The translations under genes were made by a program, and so were the position numbers. This document shows positions 32,639-34,651 of a stretch of 34,651 nt of DNA, piece after piece. The first letter of the stretch is position 1; each line of letters begins with the position of its first letter. The DNA is taken from the NCBI GenBank assembly GCA_910588325.1, contig CAJUPP010000038.1:1-34651 (forward strand). Direction: 5' to 3'. The DNA comes from an uncultured Hungatella sp. GTDB taxonomy: Bacteria > Bacillota > Clostridia > Lachnospirales > Lachnospiraceae. A model generated the notes under the pieces. The model was not told the origin of the DNA. It ran no database searches and worked only from the letters and a program-made list of their open reading frames with translations.

Positions 32639-33571
32639 CTATATCCTGATATTCTCCAATATATCTCTTATGTTCTCAATCTGCGTGTTGACACTGATAT
32701 CGATGATTTCCTCCGGCATCTCTATGATGCAGCTTCCATCCTCTTCCTTATCCATCACAATGAATTTGATATTATCAGACAGGTGGGAAAGTTCTTCCAA
32801 GACGTCTGCATCTGCCTTCATCATCATATCGTAATCATACTTGTCAATATAAATCTTAACCCATGCGGTTTTTTTCAGCTTCTCGGTGGCAGAGACAATC
32901 ATCTGCTTAATCACCTCTCCGCTGGACTTAAGGCTGATATGAATCACCTTCTCGCCGATAGCCACCGCGCAGTCCTTCAGTTCCTCCAGATAGGCGTGAA
33001 GGCACTCTTCCTTCGCTTTATCCACAGCCCGAAAAGCTTTTTTCATGTCCTCCTGAAACTCCAGGAAATCATTCTGGAATCTTTGTCTGACCTCCTCCTG
33101 GGCCGCCTGTTGTCCTTCCTGCTGTCCTTCCTCATAACCGGCCTGATAGCCGGCCCTTCTGGCCTGGTCTCTGGCGCTTCTGGCCTGCGTCCTGGCCGCT
33201 TCCAGAATATCTGCCGCCTGTGCCCGGGCTTCCTCAAGAATCTTCTCCGCCTCTTGCCTGGCTTCCTCCCTCGCAGCCTCCATCATCGCCTCTTGGGAGT
33301 CCTCCGGATTTTCCGGCTCCTCCACTTCCAGCCACTCCGGTTCCTCTTTTGGCTCTTCCAAAACCTCCGGCTCCTCTTCCGGCTCTTCCAGCCGGGGTGG
33401 TATATATTCTTTCTTCAGCTCAGCTTCCGTATAACGGGGAAACACCGGCTTTCTCTGAACCGGCGCCCGGTTATTCAATCCATCTTCCAGAGGAGGGAGA
33501 TACTGCTCTATTACCGTTTGTTTCGACATATCCGTTTGTTTAATAATTCGCTTAGAGGATAATATCGTCAT
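32639..33571 (-). CDS. fliH: flagellar assembly protein FliH
   Basis: The product is 310 aa. FliH binds and restrains FliI and docks it to the C-ring. It starts with ILSSKRIIKQT, the conserved FliH N-terminus, which supports the first ATG although its ribosome site AGGAG lies very close. A Glu/Pro-rich linker spans 61-92. A long helix (93-165) includes the Gly-repeat stretch AGYQAGYEEGQQEGQQA typical of FliH. The C-terminal domain ends with SVNTQIENIRDILENI. Its first 20 bases overlap fliG. Confidence 0.93.
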   Translation of the reverse strand: MTILSSKRIIKQTDMSKQTVIEQYLPPLEDGLNNRAPVQRKPVFPRYTEAELKKEYIPPRLEEPEEEPEVLEEPKEEPEWLEVEEPENPEDSQEAMMEAAREEARQEAEKILEEARAQAADILEAARTQARSARDQARRAGYQAGYEEGQQEGQQAAQEEVRQRFQNDFLEFQEDMKKAFRAVDKAKEECLHAYLEELKDCAVAIGEKVIHISLKSSGEVIKQMIVSATEKLKKTAWVKIYIDKYDYDMMMKADADVLEELSHLSDNIKFIVMDKEEDGSCIIEMPEEIIDISVNTQIENIRDILENIRI

Positions 33572-34604
33572 CTCCTCCCTTCTTGATGACTACCTGACCC
33601 TGATCCTCCAAATTACGAATCACATTAACAATACGCTGCTGCGCCTCTTCCACATCTTTCAGACGAACATTGGTCGTAATCTCAAGGTCTGCCCGAACGG
33701 TATCAGACATACGTTTGGACATATTTTTAAAGAAGAGCTCCTTCATCTCTGCCGAAGCACTCTTTAATGCATATACAATATCTTTGGTATCGCAATCCCG
33801 GACGAAACGCTGAATCGACCGATCGTCCATATCCAGAATGTTTTCGAACACGAACATCTTCTCCCGGATGCTCTGTGCCAGATCCGGATTGCATTTATCC
33901 AGCTCTTCGAAGATCTTTCTCTCGCTGCTGCGGTCCACGTGATTCATCATGTCTGCCACATAATCGACACCGCCCAGACTCATATTATCCTCGCTTGTGA
34001 TGATGGTTGCAAACTTCCGCTTCATCTCTTCTTCCACGATGGCAATTGCCTCCGGAGAAACGCGGTCCATGCGGGCCATGCTCTCTACCGCCTGTATCTT
34101 TTTCTCCTCCGGCAGCTGCTCTAAAACCTGAGCCGCCTGCTGAGGCTCCATGTATGCCATAATCAATGCGATGACCTGAGCCCGTTCGTTCTGCAAAAGA
34201 GACAGCAACGACTTGGGGTCACCCTTCATAAAAAAGTTAAACGGTTTTGACTGCAGGGTTTTGGAAACCTTCTCCAAAAGGTTCCTGGCAGTGGACTCGC
34301 CGAATGCTTTCTCCAATACATTCCTGGCATAATCCAGACCGCCGTCGGTCATCATCTTATGGGTCAGACATAATTTATAAAATTCATCGAGAGTCGCCTC
34401 CACTTGGGTGTTGGATGTCTTCCCCAGCTTCGCCACTTCATATGTAAGTTCCTCTATGTCCTCTTCATTGAGATACTTATAGATCTGGGATGCCCGGTCG
34501 GCTCCAAGAGATATGACCACCAGCGCCGCTTTGCTTTTGGTATCAGTTATGGCCTCTCCCTCAAGACTGCTTTCGTCGATTCCCGCTATGCTTGTTTCTG
34601 CCAT
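33552..34604 (-). CDS. fliG: flagellar motor switch protein FliG
   Basis: The product is 350 aa. FliG is the C-ring subunit that contacts the MotA stator and generates torque. The N-terminal domain binds FliF (KAALVVISLGADRASQIYKY). The middle domain has the EHPQ-like motif here as MAYMEPQQAAQVLEQLPEEK. The C-terminal domain holds charged torque residues within NILDMDDRSIQRFVRDCD and the ending QGQVVIKKGGDDDIIL. It begins inside the fliF reading frame and overlaps fliH at its end, indicating tight coupling. A purine-rich AGGAGG site lies upstream. Confidence 0.97.
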   Translation of the reverse strand: MAETSIAGIDESSLEGEAITDTKSKAALVVISLGADRASQIYKYLNEEDIEELTYEVAKLGKTSNTQVEATLDEFYKLCLTHKMMTDGGLDYARNVLEKAFGESTARNLLEKVSKTLQSKPFNFFMKGDPKSLLSLLQNERAQVIALIMAYMEPQQAAQVLEQLPEEKKIQAVESMARMDRVSPEAIAIVEEEMKRKFATIITSEDNMSLGGVDYVADMMNHVDRSSERKIFEELDKCNPDLAQSIREKMFVFENILDMDDRSIQRFVRDCDTKDIVYALKSASAEMKELFFKNMSKRMSDTVRADLEITTNVRLKDVEEAQQRIVNVIRNLEDQGQVVIKKGGDDDIIL

Positions 34605-34651
34605 CTTCCTCTTCCTCCTCTCCTCTCAGCCATCCCTGTACCAGCTTCGCC
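34561..34651 (-). CDS. fliF: C-terminal end of MS-ring protein FliF (partial, runs off right edge)
   Basis: The reading frame entering from the right edge encodes AKLVQGWLRGEEEEE, then about 14 basic residues, and stops with TGA at 34561-34563. The pattern Ala-Lys-Leu-Val-x-x-Trp-Leu followed by acidic residues is the usual FliF tail that docks into FliG. Its last 44 bases overlap the start of fliG in another frame. The basic 14-residue extension inside the overlap is not part of the usual tail. The rest of the gene, and any flgB or fliE, lies outside the window. Confidence 0.75.
   Translation of the reverse strand, partial: AKLVQGWLRGEEEEEDGRNKHSGNRRKQS

Noticed and set aside
32783..33562. 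Plus-strand open frame opposite fliH (259 codons)
   Set aside because: It mirrors the Glu/Ala/Gln-rich coding strand of fliH, which leaves few stops in antisense; there is no recognisable domain.
1..34651. CRISPR arrays, tRNA or rRNA genes, and insertion sequences
   Set aside because: No regularly spaced repeats, cloverleaf or rRNA-like sequence, or transposase-like proteins were seen on either strand.

Overview
The window looks like the chromosome of a motile, Gram-positive member of the Clostridia, most likely Lachnospiraceae. The evidence is a CheC/CheD/CheV and FliY-type chemotaxis and motor set, strong GGAGG ribosome sites, SigD-type sigma, and choline-binding-like cell-wall repeats on a secreted protein. 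This is a judgement from protein content and gene order; no database was searched. Genes cover nearly everything, and no gene-free stretch exceeds 300 bases (the longest is the roughly 200 bases between hsdR and guaA).

Positions 1-1148 hold the last 37 codons of an unrecognised plus-strand gene and a very AT-rich orphan gene (269-1018). The orphan has its own good SigA-type promoter and a C-terminal four-cysteine motif. It converges on the next block.

Positions 1149-9100 form one minus-strand operon read from about 8990 down to 1149: hsdR, hsdM, hsdS, then two extra genes. This is a type I restriction-modification system with a two-gene tail. The last gene has an AbiTii-type abortive-infection N-terminal domain. 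The gene before it has a basic coiled coil, a probable winged helix and a hydrophobic C-terminal tail. Both tail proteins carry the same short motif (consensus YTN-F--DV-DI-IQQG, 12 of 17 identical), which resembles RHIM or bacterial amyloid-signalling motifs. I consider this pair the best candidate for an undescribed defence module here. A stacked hairpin sits between hsdR and hsdM, and base composition changes abruptly inside hsdS.

Positions 9102-11634 hold guaA (GMP synthase) and, 19 bases upstream of it on the same strand, a secreted protein with cell-wall-binding repeats.

Positions 11783-34651 are a single long minus-strand flagellar and chemotaxis operon. In transcription order it reads fliF (end only), fliG, fliH, fliI, fliJ, fliK, flgD, a TIGR02530-type operon gene, flgE, flbD, motA, motB, fliM, cheY, flgC, fliY, fliO, fliP, fliQ, fliR, flhB, flhA, fliA/sigD, two flgF/flgG-type rod genes, cheC, cheD and cheV. 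Together these encode the C-ring, export gate and ATPase, hook and rod, stator, and CheY-P signal termination. Deviations from the usual Firmicute order are flgC between cheY and fliY, no fliL after motB, no flhF/flhG between flhA and the sigma gene, and no cheA/cheW/cheB. FliY lacks the usual N-terminal CheY-binding peptide but has three tandem copies of a FliM-like EIDALL motif in its linker.
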